Of a DNA stretch of 64,000 nucleotides, positions 9,574 to 20,433 are shown piece by piece. The DNA comes from Sulfurovum sp. Its GTDB lineage: Bacteria; Campylobacterota; Campylobacteria; Campylobacterales; Sulfurovaceae. The translations under genes and the position numbers were made by a program. The stretch lies in the NCBI GenBank assembly GCA_030826885.1, contig JAUUDF010000026.1, positions 1-64,000 on the forward strand, read 5' to 3'. The notes below the pieces were generated by a model. The model was not told the origin of the DNA and made no database searches. It was given only the letters and a program-made list of their open reading frames with translations. Numbering within the stretch: position 1 is the first letter of the stretch; each line of letters opens with the position of its first letter.

Positions 9574-9634
9574 GTGAATAATTAATAGTGAATAGTGAAT
9601 AATTTTGGTATGCTTTTCTTTCGAAAAGCTTTTA
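9574..9634 (+). repeat. Dispersed heptamer/hairpin element, copy 3
   Basis: gtgaataattaatagtgaatagtgaataattttggtat GCTTTTC-tttc-GAAAAGC tttta. Confidence 0.8.
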
Positions 9635-9649
9635 CCCAAGGATACACTT

Positions 9650-10846
9650 ATGTCCAACTTTACCATTACACCTCTTGAAGACGGTCTTGCCAATGTGGAC
9701 GGCTTTTACTGTGATGCTGTCAATGTCGGTATGCGTCCGGATGCATCACAGGGTGATGTTGCCTTCATTCGTACAGACGGGCCATGTGATGTTGCTGCCG
9801 TTTTCACGGCCAACACCTTTCAGGCAGCGCCCATTAAACACTTCCAGCGTTATGGAGATGATTTTCAAACCAATTTTGTACTTATCAATGCCAAAAACGC
9901 CAATGCAATGACAGGGGAGAAAGGAATAGAAGATATCGATACGATCCTCTCACAGCTTCCCAAAAGTGTCAATGCCGTCAATCCCGTTATGAGCTCCACC
10001 GGTGTCATCGGCTACCGTTTGCCGGTTGAGAAGATTGTCAGTGCCTTTGACAGACTCGATTTCCATGCAACACACTCTGACAAGGCAGCGCGTGCCATTA
10101 TGACAACGGACCGTTTCAAAAAAGAACTTGCATGCAAAGTAACCCTTGAGGACGGCAGTAGCTTTTCCATAGCGGCCATCTGCAAAGGTGCAGGAATGAT
10201 AAACCCGGCAATGGCGACCATGCTCTGCTTCATTGTCACCGATGCGAATATCCCCAAAGCAGATATGAAAACCCTTCTTAAACAAGGGGCAGACCACTCT
10301 TTCAACCGTATTTCGGTTGACGGAGACATGTCAACAAACGATACCGTCATGCTGTTGACAAACCGCCACAGCAGTACGTATGACAAAGAAGCATTTGCCA
10401 AAGCACTCGAGAAGATGATGTTCGATTTGGCGATGATGATCCTCAAAGACGGTGAGGGGTCGAACAAAGTGGTTGCCTTCTGTGTCAAAGGAGCAAAGAG
10501 TGAAGAGGAGGCCAGACGTGCCAGTGTCGCGCTGAGCAACTCCCTGCTGGTGAAAACCGCCCTTTTCGGTGAAGACCCGAACTGGGGGCGCATTGCCTCT
10601 ACCATCGGCGCCAGCGGTGTTGCCTGTGACGAACGTAGCCTGACTATTTACTATGATGACCTGCTCATCTACTCCGACGAATTCAGGGAGCTTGACAACG
10701 GACGTGAAGAGGCCGCCTACAGGGTAATGAAACAGCCTCATTTCACTGTTACCTGCAACCTTGGTATGGGAGAGGGAAGCTTTACCTCCTACGGCTGTGA
10801 TCTGAGCTATGAATATGTTAAGATCAATGCGGAGTACAGAACGTAA
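9650..10846 (+). CDS. argJ: bifunctional ornithine acetyltransferase/N-acetylglutamate synthase
   Basis: Cleavage-site region KGAGMINPAMATMLCFI; GEDPNWGRI; start at 9650. Confidence 0.97.
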   Translation: MSNFTITPLEDGLANVDGFYCDAVNVGMRPDASQGDVAFIRTDGPCDVAAVFTANTFQAAPIKHFQRYGDDFQTNFVLINAKNANAMTGEKGIEDIDTILSQLPKSVNAVNPVMSSTGVIGYRLPVEKIVSAFDRLDFHATHSDKAARAIMTTDRFKKELACKVTLEDGSSFSIAAICKGAGMINPAMATMLCFIVTDANIPKADMKTLLKQGADHSFNRISVDGDMSTNDTVMLLTNRHSSTYDKEAFAKALEKMMFDLAMMILKDGEGSNKVVAFCVKGAKSEEEARRASVALSNSLLVKTALFGEDPNWGRIASTIGASGVACDERSLTIYYDDLLIYSDEFRELDNGREEAAYRVMKQPHFTVTCNLGMGEGSFTSYGCDLSYEYVKINAEYRT

Positions 10847-10917
10847 GAGTACAGCCTCTTTCACCCTGCTGTAACCACGGAAACGTTATAATAATAAAAA
10901 AACAGAGGAGCACAAAT

Positions 10918-11142
10918 ATGCTACACGAATACAGAGATGATATCCACGAACTCAAACAGGAAAATGCACACTTCGCGAGAATCTTCGAGAAGCATAATGA
11001 GCTTGATGACAAGATCACCAAAGCAGAGAGCGGTGAGATCCCTATGACAGACATGGAGATAGAAACCCTCAAAAAAGAGAAGTTGCTGCTCAAAGACGAA
11101 GCCTACAAAATGGTCATGGAGCACAGAAAGAACAAAGCATAA
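10918..11142 (+). CDS. DUF465/YdcH family small protein
   Basis: MLHEYRDDIHELKQENAHFARIFEKHNELDDKI...LKKEKLLLKDEAYKMV. Confidence 0.85.
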   Translation: MLHEYRDDIHELKQENAHFARIFEKHNELDDKITKAESGEIPMTDMEIETLKKEKLLLKDEAYKMVMEHRKNKA

Positions 11143-11212
11143 CTGCTGAGGGCTTCGTGCCCCTTCTCCATCTTCTTTTTCTTCTTATTTTTTATTTACC
11201 AAAACGAGTACC

Positions 11213-12568
11213 ATGACACACTTTAACGACATTCACGAAATACCCGAAGCGCTGATAGAGACCCTTACACAAAACGGCTTTACGACGATGACACCGGTAC
11301 AGCGAGAAAGTATTCCTGCCGCTTTGGAGGGCAAGGATATCCTTGCGCACGCACCTACGGGCTCCGGAAAAACACTTGCCTTCGGCATTCCTGCGCTTAT
11401 GATGACGCAACAGAGCAAAAAGGGACCCTCTACCCTTATTGTCACCCCGACCAGAGAACTTGCCGAACAGATCGCTGCCGCACTTAAGAAGATCGCCTCA
11501 TACAGGGAAAATTTTAAAATCACAACCCTCTATGGTGGTGTACCGCTTCGTACACAGGCAGATTCACTCCAGAAAGGTGCGCATATGCTCATTGGAACGC
11601 CGGGACGCATTCTTGACCATCTCTCCAAAGGGACACTTGTGCTCGATACGATAGAACGCCTTATTCTCGATGAAGCAGACCGCATGCTCGACATGGGCTT
11701 TCATGACGACATCCTCAAGATCATTGCAAAGATGAACACCAAAAGACAGACACTTCTCTTCTCTGCCACCTTTCCTCCAAAAATAAAAACAATGGCCAAG
11801 GAGCTGCTGCATGAACCCGTGATGGTCTCTGTCGATAGCGAAGCCGACAACAGCACCATCGATGAGATTGTCTATGTAGCACAGAACAGACTTCAGGCAC
11901 TCGGTCAATGTATAGAGACCTATCGACCCGCATCCCTGCTTGTTTTTTGCAATACAAAAACAGATGTGGACCTTGTAACTGACAGGCTTCGACAACAAGG
12001 ACATGATGCGATTGCCCTACATGGTGACTTCGATCAGGGGGAGAGACAGGAAGCGATCATACGGTTTGAGAATAACTCCGCATCCATACTGGTTGCAACC
12101 GATGTCGCATCACGTGGTATCGATATTGCTAAAGTCGATATGGTACTAAACTACGACCTGCCTTTTGATGAAACGGTCTATACGCACCGTATCGGCAGAA
12201 CAGGTCGTGCAGGTGCATCGGGGATTGCCGTCTCACTGTATGCTTCAGGAAGCCAAAAGACTGCCTACATTATGCAAAGAGCACATGAAGGAAAGGCTCT
12301 TACCGCTTCAACACCGAACTATCTGATGCATGCATCCTATGCAACGATCTGTCTTAACGGAGGGAAGCGGCAGAAACTGCGCAAAGGTGACATCCTTGGT
12401 ACACTTTGCAAAGAGCTAGGACTCTCGGCTTCCCAGATAGGTATGATTACTATCATGGAACAGAAAAGCTATGTCGCGCTCAAAAAAGAGAGTGTTGCAG
12501 AGGTGCTGCAGAGACTCAAGCAGTGTAAAATAAAGAAAAAGAGATATATGGCCTGGCGGGTACACTAA
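11213..12568 (+). CDS. DEAD-box RNA helicase, DbpA-like
   Basis: [26 protein letters not shown]-terminal DbpA-type RNA-binding domain ([38 protein letters not shown]). Confidence 0.92.
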   Translation: MTHFNDIHEIPEALIETLTQNGFTTMTPVQRESIPAALEGKDILAHAPTGSGKTLAFGIPALMMTQQSKKGPSTLIVTPTRELAEQIAAALKKIASYRENFKITTLYGGVPLRTQADSLQKGAHMLIGTPGRILDHLSKGTLVLDTIERLILDEADRMLDMGFHDDILKIIAKMNTKRQTLLFSATFPPKIKTMAKELLHEPVMVSVDSEADNSTIDEIVYVAQNRLQALGQCIETYRPASLLVFCNTKTDVDLVTDRLRQQGHDAIALHGDFDQGERQEAIIRFENNSASILVATDVASRGIDIAKVDMVLNYDLPFDETVYTHRIGRTGRAGASGIAVSLYASGSQKTAYIMQRAHEGKALTASTPNYLMHASYATICLNGGKRQKLRKGDILGTLCKELGLSASQIGMITIMEQKSYVALKKESVAEVLQRLKQCKIKKKRYMAWRVH

Positions 12569-13185
12569 TCTTCGTTAAGAATTGCTTTACGTCGTTTCTG
12601 ACGTATCACATAAAAGAGTGTGATGAGTCCGACACAGATGAGCGCAATCAGTGTTGCAGTATGCAGATACTGTGAAATAAGCGCTTCATTGCTGCCAAGC
12701 AGGTAACCCAGTACCACCAGCACAACTACCCAGATACCCGCTCCCAGTGCCGAGTAGAGAGAAAAACGCCACAGATTCATCCGTGCCAGTCCGGCAGGAA
12801 GAGAGATCAACTGTCTGATACCGGGGATCAGTCTGCCGTTAAAGGTGGAAAGCTCTCCATGCTTTTGAAAAAACGCTTCGAGTTTGTCCAGTGTCTCTTC
12901 TTTAATGAAGAAGTATTTTCCATATTTCAACAGGAAACGGCGCCCAAAATGCATGGCAATGTAGTAGTTGAAAAGTGCGCCGAGTACCGAACCGGCAATA
13001 CCCACAATGACCACAAGGTAAAGATTCATCTCACCCTGATAGGCAAGATAGCCTGCCGGTATCATGATCACTTCACTGGGGAAAGGGAAAAAAGTGCTCT
13101 CAAGGAACATAAGAAAAAAGATGCCGATATAGCCCATATCGCCTATCTTGTCGACAAGGAACAGGGCAATATCGTGTATCATCAA
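12565..13185 (-). CDS. DedA family membrane protein
   Basis: [46 protein letters not shown]. Confidence 0.93.
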   Translation of the reverse strand: MMIHDIALFLVDKIGDMGYIGIFFLMFLESTFFPFPSEVIMIPAGYLAYQGEMNLYLVVIVGIAGSVLGALFNYYIAMHFGRRFLLKYGKYFFIKEETLDKLEAFFQKHGELSTFNGRLIPGIRQLISLPAGLARMNLWRFSLYSALGAGIWVVVLVVLGYLLGSNEALISQYLHTATLIALICVGLITLFYVIRQKRRKAILNED

Positions 13186-13194
13186 TACAAAGGC

Positions 13195-14130
13195 TTATTC
13201 GCTGAATGCGCCTACGGAGGTGAGTCTCTCGTAGCGTTTTTCCAGAAGCTCATCTGTAGAAAGTTCTTGCAGCTCTTTTACCGTATCGAGGAAATAACGT
13301 TTAAGTACTTCCGCTGCTGTCTTTTTGTCTCTATGTGCACCAATAAGCGGTTCATCAAGGACATCGTCGATCAGCTTGTGCTCGAGCAGATCATTGGGAG
13401 TGATTTTAAGCGCTTTTGTCGCTGTCTCGACTTTACTTGGGTCGTTCCATAAAATCGCAGAACACCCTTCAGGAGAGATGACAGAGAAAACAGAGTATCG
13501 CATCATTGCCAGTCTGTCTGCCACACCAATAGCAAGTGCACCGCCTGACCCTCCTTCTCCAATGACCACAGAGACCATTGGTACTTTTGTCGCCGCAAAT
13601 TCAAAGAGGTTACGCGCAATCGCTTCACTCTGCCCGCGCTCTTCAGCACCAAGGCCGGGGTAGGCACCCGGAGTGTCTACAAGCATCAAGACAGGGATAT
13701 GAAACTTCTCCGCCAGTCTTACTGCACGAAGTGCTTTTCTGTAGCCTTCCGGATTGGGCATCCCAAAATTACGCTTGATCTTGTTCTTGACCCCGCGTCC
13801 TTTCTGCTCTCCAATGACCATAGTCTTTTGGCCGTCTATCCAGCCAAGGTAGCAGAGAATCGCAGGATCGTCACGAAATGCCCGGTCACCGTGAATCTCA
13901 TAGGCATCATCGAGGACAAGTTTAATATAATCAAGTGCATAAGGCCTGTCAGGATGACGTGCAAGCTGAAGTTTTTGATAATCACTCAGGGAACTGAATG
14001 TCTTTTCCACCTCTTTTTGCAACTCTTTTTGCAGCTTTTCGACCTGTTCAAGATTGGCAACGGCATGGGCAGAGACGATCTCTTCTTGTATCTTCTCTAT
14101 TTTGTTTTCAAAATCTAAATAGGTTGCCAT
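13195..14130 (-). CDS. accA: acetyl-CoA carboxylase carboxyltransferase subunit alpha
   Basis: [15 protein letters not shown]...[34 protein letters not shown]. Confidence 0.97.
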   Translation of the reverse strand: MATYLDFENKIEKIQEEIVSAHAVANLEQVEKLQKELQKEVEKTFSSLSDYQKLQLARHPDRPYALDYIKLVLDDAYEIHGDRAFRDDPAILCYLGWIDGQKTMVIGEQKGRGVKNKIKRNFGMPNPEGYRKALRAVRLAEKFHIPVLMLVDTPGAYPGLGAEERGQSEAIARNLFEFAATKVPMVSVVIGEGGSGGALAIGVADRLAMMRYSVFSVISPEGCSAILWNDPSKVETATKALKITPNDLLEHKLIDDVLDEPLIGAHRDKKTAAEVLKRYFLDTVKELQELSTDELLEKRYERLTSVGAFSE

Positions 14131-14146
14131 AATATATACTCCGGTT

Positions 14147-15364
14147 TTACACTTTCTTAAAAATCACAACACCATTGGTGCCGCCAAAGCCGAAGGAGTT
14201 GCTCATGACAACATTCAGATCCGCTTTACGCGCCTCATTGGGGACATAGTCTAGGTCGCAGTTCTCATCAGGCGTGGTATAGTTGATTGTAGGAGGCAAA
14301 ATACCGTCTCTCATCGCCATCAGAGATACGACTGCTTCAATAGCCCCTGCTGCACCGAGACAGTGTCCTATCTGCCCTTTGATGGAACTGACGGGAGGAC
14401 AGTTCTCTTTGCCGCCGAAGAGCTCTTTGAGCGCTGCCGTTTCATTTTTGTCATTAATCGGTGTCGAGGTGCCGTGCGCATTGACATAATCTACCTTGGG
14501 CTCACCAGCTATTCTATATGCCATTTTCATGGCGCGAAGCGGTCCGTCCATGGTCGGTGTCGTAATGTGGTTGGCATCACCGCTTTCTCCGAAACCGATG
14601 ATTTCTCCGTAAATATGCGCACCTCTTACAACTGCATCTTCATAGGTTTCAAGAACCAGTGCCGCAGCACCCTCACCCATAATAAAACCATCACGCTCCG
14701 CATCAAACGGTCTGGAAGCGTGTTGTGGGTCATCGTTGCGTGTAGAGAGTGCTTTCATCGCTGCAAATCCGCCGACACCCGCCGCGCAGATCGCCGCTTC
14801 CGCTCCGACGACCAGCATCTTGTTCGCAGTACCGATCATGATAGACTTGGCTGCTTCACCAATGGCATGAGTTCCCGCTGCACAGGCAGTCACGGAAGAG
14901 AGATTCGGTCCTCTGAGCTTGTGCTCGATAGACACAAAACCGCCCAGCATATTGACAAGAGAAGAAGGGATGAAGAATGGCGATATTCTTCTTGGACCTC
15001 GAGTAGCTGCGATTACAGAGTTCTTTTCAATGTTGATCAGTCCGCCAATTCCCGATGCGGAAGCTACCCCGAAACTGTCATGATCCATATCTTCAGGTAG
15101 GTTTGCATCGGCGATCGCCTCAGCCGCAGCTTTCAGACCGAACTGAATGAACCTGTCTGCCTTTTTTACCTCTTTGGCATCCATTACAGTAGTCGGGTCA
15201 AAATCGGTAATCTCACCTGCTATCTTAACTGAATGTTTCTCCGTATCGAACGAAGTGATCTCCTTGATTCCGCACTGCCCCTCTATAATTGCAGAGAATG
15301 CACTCTCTTTTTCAAGTCCCAGAGAGTTGATCATTCCCAAACCGGTTACTACTATTCTTTTCAC
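14147..15364 (-). CDS. fabF: 3-oxoacyl-[acyl-carrier-protein] synthase II (probable GTG start)
   Basis: [16 protein letters not shown]...[11 protein letters not shown]...[14 protein letters not shown]...[13 protein letters not shown]. Confidence 0.96.
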   Translation of the reverse strand: MKRIVVTGLGMINSLGLEKESAFSAIIEGQCGIKEITSFDTEKHSVKIAGEITDFDPTTVMDAKEVKKADRFIQFGLKAAAEAIADANLPEDMDHDSFGVASASGIGGLINIEKNSVIAATRGPRRISPFFIPSSLVNMLGGFVSIEHKLRGPNLSSVTACAAGTHAIGEAAKSIMIGTANKMLVVGAEAAICAAGVGGFAAMKALSTRNDDPQHASRPFDAERDGFIMGEGAAALVLETYEDAVVRGAHIYGEIIGFGESGDANHITTPTMDGPLRAMKMAYRIAGEPKVDYVNAHGTSTPINDKNETAALKELFGGKENCPPVSSIKGQIGHCLGAAGAIEAVVSLMAMRDGILPPTINYTTPDENCDLDYVPNEARKADLNVVMSNSFGFGGTNGVVIFKKV

Positions 15365-15462
15365 TGCTTCTCCTATCTGTCTGCTTTCATAAGATATAGA
15401 TGAATATTTAATAAACACTCATCTATTTCTTAACCTCTTCCCCTAAGGGAAGTGTACTATAT

Positions 15463-15696
15463 TTACGCGTTTGCGCTCTCGATGAACTTGATTGCGTCAC
15501 CCACAGTTGCGATGGCCTCTGCCTTATCATCAGGAATTTCGATATCGAATTTCTCTTCGAGTGCCATAACGAGCTCAACGACATCAAGGCTGTCCGCTCC
15601 GAGGTCCTCTACGAATTTAGACTCTTCTTTTACCTCATCGGGGCTTACATTCAGTTGCTCTACAACCACTTCTTTTACATCATCAAACAATGTCAT
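15463..15696 (-). CDS. acpP: acyl carrier protein
   Basis: [50 protein letters not shown]. Confidence 0.97.
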   Translation of the reverse strand: MTLFDDVKEVVVEQLNVSPDEVKEESKFVEDLGADSLDVVELVMALEEKFDIEIPDDKAEAIATVGDAIKFIESANA

Positions 15697-15827
15697 TGAT
15701 TTCTCCTTAATTATGTTTAAAATACAGGGCATTATAGCAAAAAAAAGAATAACAATGCTTGAAATGGAACTGTTTTTACGCAAATAGGGGACAAACCAAT
15801 TGGTCTGTCCCACATGAAGAAGGGTAG

Positions 15828-17867
15828 TTAGAAGCTGTACTTCAAATTGGCATAAACGTAGCGACCCGGCTCGTTCATGAGCATCACTTCATCACCGCCG
15901 GTTATCAGTGTCAGGTCTTTGTACGTATTGGAAACGGCATAGGTTGTATCGAACAAATTGTCTATACCTACGGTCAGTTCAAATGATTTAGCGAATACTT
16001 TGGTCGCTTTAAGGTTCATAACTGCATATCCATCCAGCGGCTGCTCGCCGTTGTCCGCATCATAATCGCTCCATTTGGATGAAGCTATTCCTTCTATTCT
16101 GAACATTAGGCTTTCATCCCAGTTATAGTTGAGCGCGATGTTGGCTTTAAGCGGCGGAATCTCCGGAAGATCGGTATCGCTCTGCCCGGTAAGCGGATCT
16201 TTTTTCTCCCCTCTCTGGTAGGCGATACCGTAGTCAAAGTAGAGTGCTTCGGTCGCTACATAGCTGCCGCTCAGCTCTACACCCCAAATGGTCGCATCGA
16301 CATTTTCGTAGCGTTTTGTCGTTGCGTTGTAGAGAATGTCATCTTTCAGATCACTGTAGAATGCCTTGGCTTTGACGGTAAAGTTGTCATAGGCTGCGTC
16401 TATGCCGATATCCGCTTCTGTGTTGACGACCATGTCAAGGTCTCTGTTGCCCACTTCCGTACCCGTTTTGCCTTTTGTATGAAAGTAGAGCTCTTTACCG
16501 TCGGGAACACGTGAAGAGACACCCACACCGCCAAAATATTTGACATGCTCATCGGCATGATAGGTTGCAAAAATATTTCCGTTAAGTGCATTGTAATCGT
16601 TATCCGCTATGGGCGGTCTTGCCGTAGAGATTGTCGTATCGTCATAACGAAGTCCGCCGGAGAGGTCGACTTTGCCAAAGGTGATCTTGTCGGTCATAAA
16701 GAGTGCCACGTTATCGGTCTGCGCATCCCAGATACTGTGAAAGTTCGGATGTATCGCTTTGGGAAACGGGTGATCGTTTTGGTAATACGCCCCATCCCAG
16801 TTTCGTCTGGATACATCAATGCCTGCCATAAGTGCATGTGCCCCCATATGCCATTCATTCTTGACTTTCACACCTTTCATTTCGGTTGTCAGCCAGTGTT
16901 TCATCACCCCAAGCTTACTGCCATCCGGCATCGGTTTGGCAGTTGATTTTCGGTAGCGGTTGGACATAGGGTGGTCAACCTTGGACTCATAGGCATCGAG
17001 TGTCAGTATGTCAGAATATCGCCCCATATTTTTTACAGTATATTTCAGACTGTAAATTTCACCTTTGTCATAATCGGCATCCATCGGTGTATTGGGGTAG
17101 AGAACATCTTCACTCTTGTCCTGCGTATAGCCAAACTCCATTGACTGGTTATCTGTAATATCCCAAAAGAGTTTTGCCATGACAGTGTGTTTGCTATAGG
17201 CATCCATGTCTCTGTACTGGGGCTTGTACGCCATCCCTTTGGCTTCGGGATGTGTTGCGATGTAGGCATCCTGCTGCTGAGCAAAGTCATGCCCGTTTCC
17301 ATCTTCATACTGACCGCTCTTCTCAGAAGAGGCAGAGAGCAGCATCCGTACGGTATCGGTACCGCCTGAAAGCGAGAAAGCGCCTTTTTGGTACCCCCAA
17401 CTTCCCGCATTGAGACTCACGTCACCATGCCATGCTTTGGATGGTTTGAGCGTATGAATCTTCACATCAGCACTGAGCACTCCGAAATCCTCTACATTGT
17501 AGGGCCCTTCGTAGACTTCAATGTAGTCAATATTGTTGGTCAGCACATGAGAGACCGGCGGATCCATTCGGTTTGGGCATGCGCCATAGATTTTGGCGCC
17601 GTCTATGGAGACATTAATGTTGTCTTTTTTCTGGCCACGCACAATGATGTCATTGGCAACGCCGGAGCGTCTGACCAGAGAGACACTAGGCGACTGCTTG
17701 AAAAGTGCCTCGGCGACATCTGATGATTTAATTTCATCTCCGTGAATATCTTTGACTGCTTCCGAATCGACCTTCGCTTCTACATCGATTGTCCCAAGTT
17801 CTGCTGAAGCGGCATGCAAAGAGAGCGTACACGCCAGAGAAAGAAAGACCATAGTGTTTTGTTTCAT
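15828..17867 (-). CDS. TonB-dependent receptor, OprC/NosA-like (candidate copper receptor)
   Basis: Signal peptide, plug and barrel with terminal aromatic [17 protein letters not shown] gives CxxxM (C97/M101); DHPM gives HxM (H299/M301). Confidence 0.88.
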   Translation of the reverse strand: MKQNTMVFLSLACTLSLHAASAELGTIDVEAKVDSEAVKDIHGDEIKSSDVAEALFKQSPSVSLVRRSGVANDIIVRGQKKDNINVSIDGAKIYGACPNRMDPPVSHVLTNNIDYIEVYEGPYNVEDFGVLSADVKIHTLKPSKAWHGDVSLNAGSWGYQKGAFSLSGGTDTVRMLLSASSEKSGQYEDGNGHDFAQQQDAYIATHPEAKGMAYKPQYRDMDAYSKHTVMAKLFWDITDNQSMEFGYTQDKSEDVLYPNTPMDADYDKGEIYSLKYTVKNMGRYSDILTLDAYESKVDHPMSNRYRKSTAKPMPDGSKLGVMKHWLTTEMKGVKVKNEWHMGAHALMAGIDVSRRNWDGAYYQNDHPFPKAIHPNFHSIWDAQTDNVALFMTDKITFGKVDLSGGLRYDDTTISTARPPIADNDYNALNGNIFATYHADEHVKYFGGVGVSSRVPDGKELYFHTKGKTGTEVGNRDLDMVVNTEADIGIDAAYDNFTVKAKAFYSDLKDDILYNATTKRYENVDATIWGVELSGSYVATEALYFDYGIAYQRGEKKDPLTGQSDTDLPEIPPLKANIALNYNWDESLMFRIEGIASSKWSDYDADNGEQPLDGYAVMNLKATKVFAKSFELTVGIDNLFDTTYAVSNTYKDLTLITGGDEVMLMNEPGRYVYANLKYSF

Positions 17868-17907
17868 TGTTTACTCCTCCAAAATAATGGTGGGAATATG
17901 ACAAATC

Positions 17908-17929
17908 AGTGTTAAATTAGTGTTAAATT
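17908..17929 (-). promoter_or_regulatory. two perfect 11-bp direct repeats upstream of the TonB-dependent receptor
   Basis: agtgttaaatt x2; minus-strand phasing TTTAACACTAA TTTAACACTGA TTTGTCATATT, the third unit degenerate. Confidence 0.5.
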
Positions 17930-18650
17930 AGCGCAGTTTATAGTGCAGAGAGAGTGTAACTGTGGCAGGTAACCTCAGTGTTGCCTTTTTCGGGTTGACC
18001 GGGAATGCACTCTCTACCGCTTTTCTGGCAGAAGCGTAAAAAATGCGTGGTCCGGAGAGAGCAATATTACCGACCTTCCCACTTGGAAGGATGGTAAAAC
18101 GTACCTTGACAACGCCCTGGATACCGCGCCGTTGCGCCATTCTCGGGTAAGACTTTGCCCGGTTTATCTTTCTGCGTATGGCTGCAAGAAATGCATTTTT
18201 CTGTGCCGCACTGTAACGGGGTGTACCCCCACCCCTGACAGATCTCTTTTTATGTACTTTTTTCTTTCCATGTTTTTTATGCAAAGTCCGTTTTTGCGTC
18301 TGTTTTACAACATGTTGCTTCTTTACAGCCGGTATCGGTTTAGGACGGGTTACTTTAGGCTGAGGTGAAGGAGGCTGCTTCTTCGGAGGCTCTGTCACTT
18401 TTTGAGGCATTTTGGGCTTTTCCTCTTTCGGCACTTCTTCGACAGACTTCTCCTCCTCAAGAGGTGCCGGTTCCACAGCCGGCATCGGTGGCTGTGGCAC
18501 GAACTGTGAAAGCGCCAGTTCTACGCTTTGTTCTTTGGTTTTTTGGTCACTGACAATTGTCTGTTTAAGTACAATCAAATAGATGGTCACAGGAAGGGCA
18601 TAGAGCAGTGCCGTCAATAAAAAAGAGATCTTGTAGCGATGCCGCTTCAC
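17928..18650 (-). CDS. tonB: TonB family energy transducer
   Basis: N-terminal TM, P/K-rich linker, C-terminal TonB domain (YPRMAQRRGIQGVVKVRFTILPSGKV). Confidence 0.9.
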   Translation of the reverse strand: MKRHRYKISFLLTALLYALPVTIYLIVLKQTIVSDQKTKEQSVELALSQFVPQPPMPAVEPAPLEEEKSVEEVPKEEKPKMPQKVTEPPKKQPPSPQPKVTRPKPIPAVKKQHVVKQTQKRTLHKKHGKKKVHKKRSVRGGGTPRYSAAQKNAFLAAIRRKINRAKSYPRMAQRRGIQGVVKVRFTILPSGKVGNIALSGPRIFYASARKAVESAFPVNPKKATLRLPATVTLSLHYKLR

Positions 18651-18658
18651 ATCAGCCT

Positions 18659-19036
18659 CTACTGTTTGGTGACAATGGAGATGTTTTCAAAGCCTTGGGC
18701 TTTCATCACATCGATCACTTTGACAAAATAATCAAACGGTGTCAGTTTGTCCGTATGCAGAGAAACGACATCTTTTTTTGGATCAAGGCTTTGAAGTTTT
18801 ACTTCTAGCGCTTCAAAGCCAACCGGTGCTTTATCGTAAAAGTATTTTCCCGCTTTGTCAATGGAGATGACAATACTTTTTTTCTCTTCACTTTTTTTGC
18901 TGCTCGCTGCAGGAAGGTCTATCTTAATGCTTTTATTCTGTACAAAACTTGCCGTTGCCAGCACAATAACCAGCAATACCAGCACAATGTCAATGAACGG
19001 TACGACATTCATTTTGTCAAAACGTTCACGTCTCAT
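18659..19036 (-). CDS. exbD: ExbD/TolR biopolymer transport protein
   Basis: MNVVPFIDIVLVLLVIVLATASFV; overlaps exbB by 4 bp. Confidence 0.92.
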   Translation of the reverse strand: MRRERFDKMNVVPFIDIVLVLLVIVLATASFVQNKSIKIDLPAASSKKSEEKKSIVISIDKAGKYFYDKAPVGFEALEVKLQSLDPKKDVVSLHTDKLTPFDYFVKVIDVMKAQGFENISIVTKQ

Positions 19037-19482
19037 CCGCGCAGTTTCCCCTCATCACGCAATATTTCCCATTGGGAAACAAGCTTGTCAACTTTTGTCA
19101 ATAATGCATTGTAAATAGCCGTTGCCGGAATGGCGACAACCAGTCCGGCAGCCGTTGCCTTGAGTGCAAGTGCCAGGTGCTTCATGATCTCTCCGGCATT
19201 GATATCCTGCTGATTGTCACCAATAATATAAAAGGTGAGAATAATCGCCAAAACCGTACCGAGCAACCCTATATAGGGGGCATTGACCCCAATGGAAGCA
19301 ATAGTGGAAAGATGCTTGCCGAGATCAAGTTCAAGTGCTTTTTCATGGGTATAGCTTTCAAGATCTACACTGCGGAAAAAAAGTACCCTTTCTATGGCAA
19401 ATGCAAAAGTAAGAAAACTCAAAAACAGTAAAAATCCGATAATTCCATAGTCAACGATATGTTTGATCTGTTCTACAGGCAT
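19033..19482 (-). CDS. exbB: ExbB/TolQ/MotA-type proton channel protein
   Basis: LSTIASIGVNAPYIGLLGTVLAIILTF...ALKATAAGLVVAIPATAIYNAL. Confidence 0.92.
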   Translation of the reverse strand: MPVEQIKHIVDYGIIGFLLFLSFLTFAFAIERVLFFRSVDLESYTHEKALELDLGKHLSTIASIGVNAPYIGLLGTVLAIILTFYIIGDNQQDINAGEIMKHLALALKATAAGLVVAIPATAIYNALLTKVDKLVSQWEILRDEGKLRG

Positions 19483-19530
19483 AAAACCTCTTTATCATAA
19501 TTTGCAAGAAAGATTATACTGGAAATCAAA

Positions 19531-20433
19531 TTAAAAAGTACCCTTCTTCAGCAAAGGACAGTACTTGGGGAGTACCATGGTTATTGCCGAAGGCAGTACC
19601 TCAAAACGGATTTTTTCCGCTTCATAGGGCTCACCATCAAGGTTGACAGATGTTTTTTGAAAAGGAATTGACTCGACCCACCGTTTCTGAAACCGTCTTA
19701 CATACATACCGGAGTGTTCATAGTCAAACAGTTCGGCAATCACCTCTCCAAGATCGGTCATGGGAAATTCGAGAATAACCACAATATCAAGCAGTCCATC
19801 GTCAATATAGGCATAGGGAGCGAGCATTTGTCCGCCGCCGGCCTGTCTGCCGTTACAAACCACACTGGCGATCAATCTACCCTCAATCTCTACGTTGTCT
19901 GCCACAAGCCGCCCTTCATGGCTGGTATAGTTAAGTGCCTTGATAACGGCTGAAAGCGTATAGGCTCCTCCGCCAAGGAAATTTTTTAAGGAGGTCGGCG
20001 TATCGGCAACGATCTGTGCGCCAAAACCGCTGGAGGCAACGTTGATGAAATAGCGCTCATTTGCCTGTACAACATCTACGCCACTTGCCCTGCCCTCTAC
20101 TGCGAGCCTCAATGCTTCCAGCGGCAATATCGGCAAATCTGCCGCCGTGGCAAAGTCGTTTGCCGTTCCCATTGGCAAAATCGCAAGTTCAGGACGATTC
20201 TCTTCTTCCAATGCCATCAGTCCGTTCGCTGCCTCGTTGATGGAACCATCCCCACCTGCGACTGCGACACGGGGAACACCCTCTTCGGCTGCTTCTTTGA
20301 CAAAACGGATGATATCGCCATACTCCCATGTGACCCGTACTTCAACATTGAACCCTTCACTGCGAAGCTGCATCACGGCATCACGAAATGCCTCATCGAG
20401 CGCTCTTTTTCCGTTGAGTATAACCCGTATCAT
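19531..20433 (-). CDS. YegS/diacylglycerol kinase-family lipid kinase
   Basis: VAGGDGSINEAANGLM; ILPMGTANDFATAADLP. Confidence 0.92.
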   Translation of the reverse strand: MIRVILNGKRALDEAFRDAVMQLRSEGFNVEVRVTWEYGDIIRFVKEAAEEGVPRVAVAGGDGSINEAANGLMALEEENRPELAILPMGTANDFATAADLPILPLEALRLAVEGRASGVDVVQANERYFINVASSGFGAQIVADTPTSLKNFLGGGAYTLSAVIKALNYTSHEGRLVADNVEIEGRLIASVVCNGRQAGGGQMLAPYAYIDDGLLDIVVILEFPMTDLGEVIAELFDYEHSGMYVRRFQKRWVESIPFQKTSVNLDGEPYEAEKIRFEVLPSAITMVLPKYCPLLKKGTF

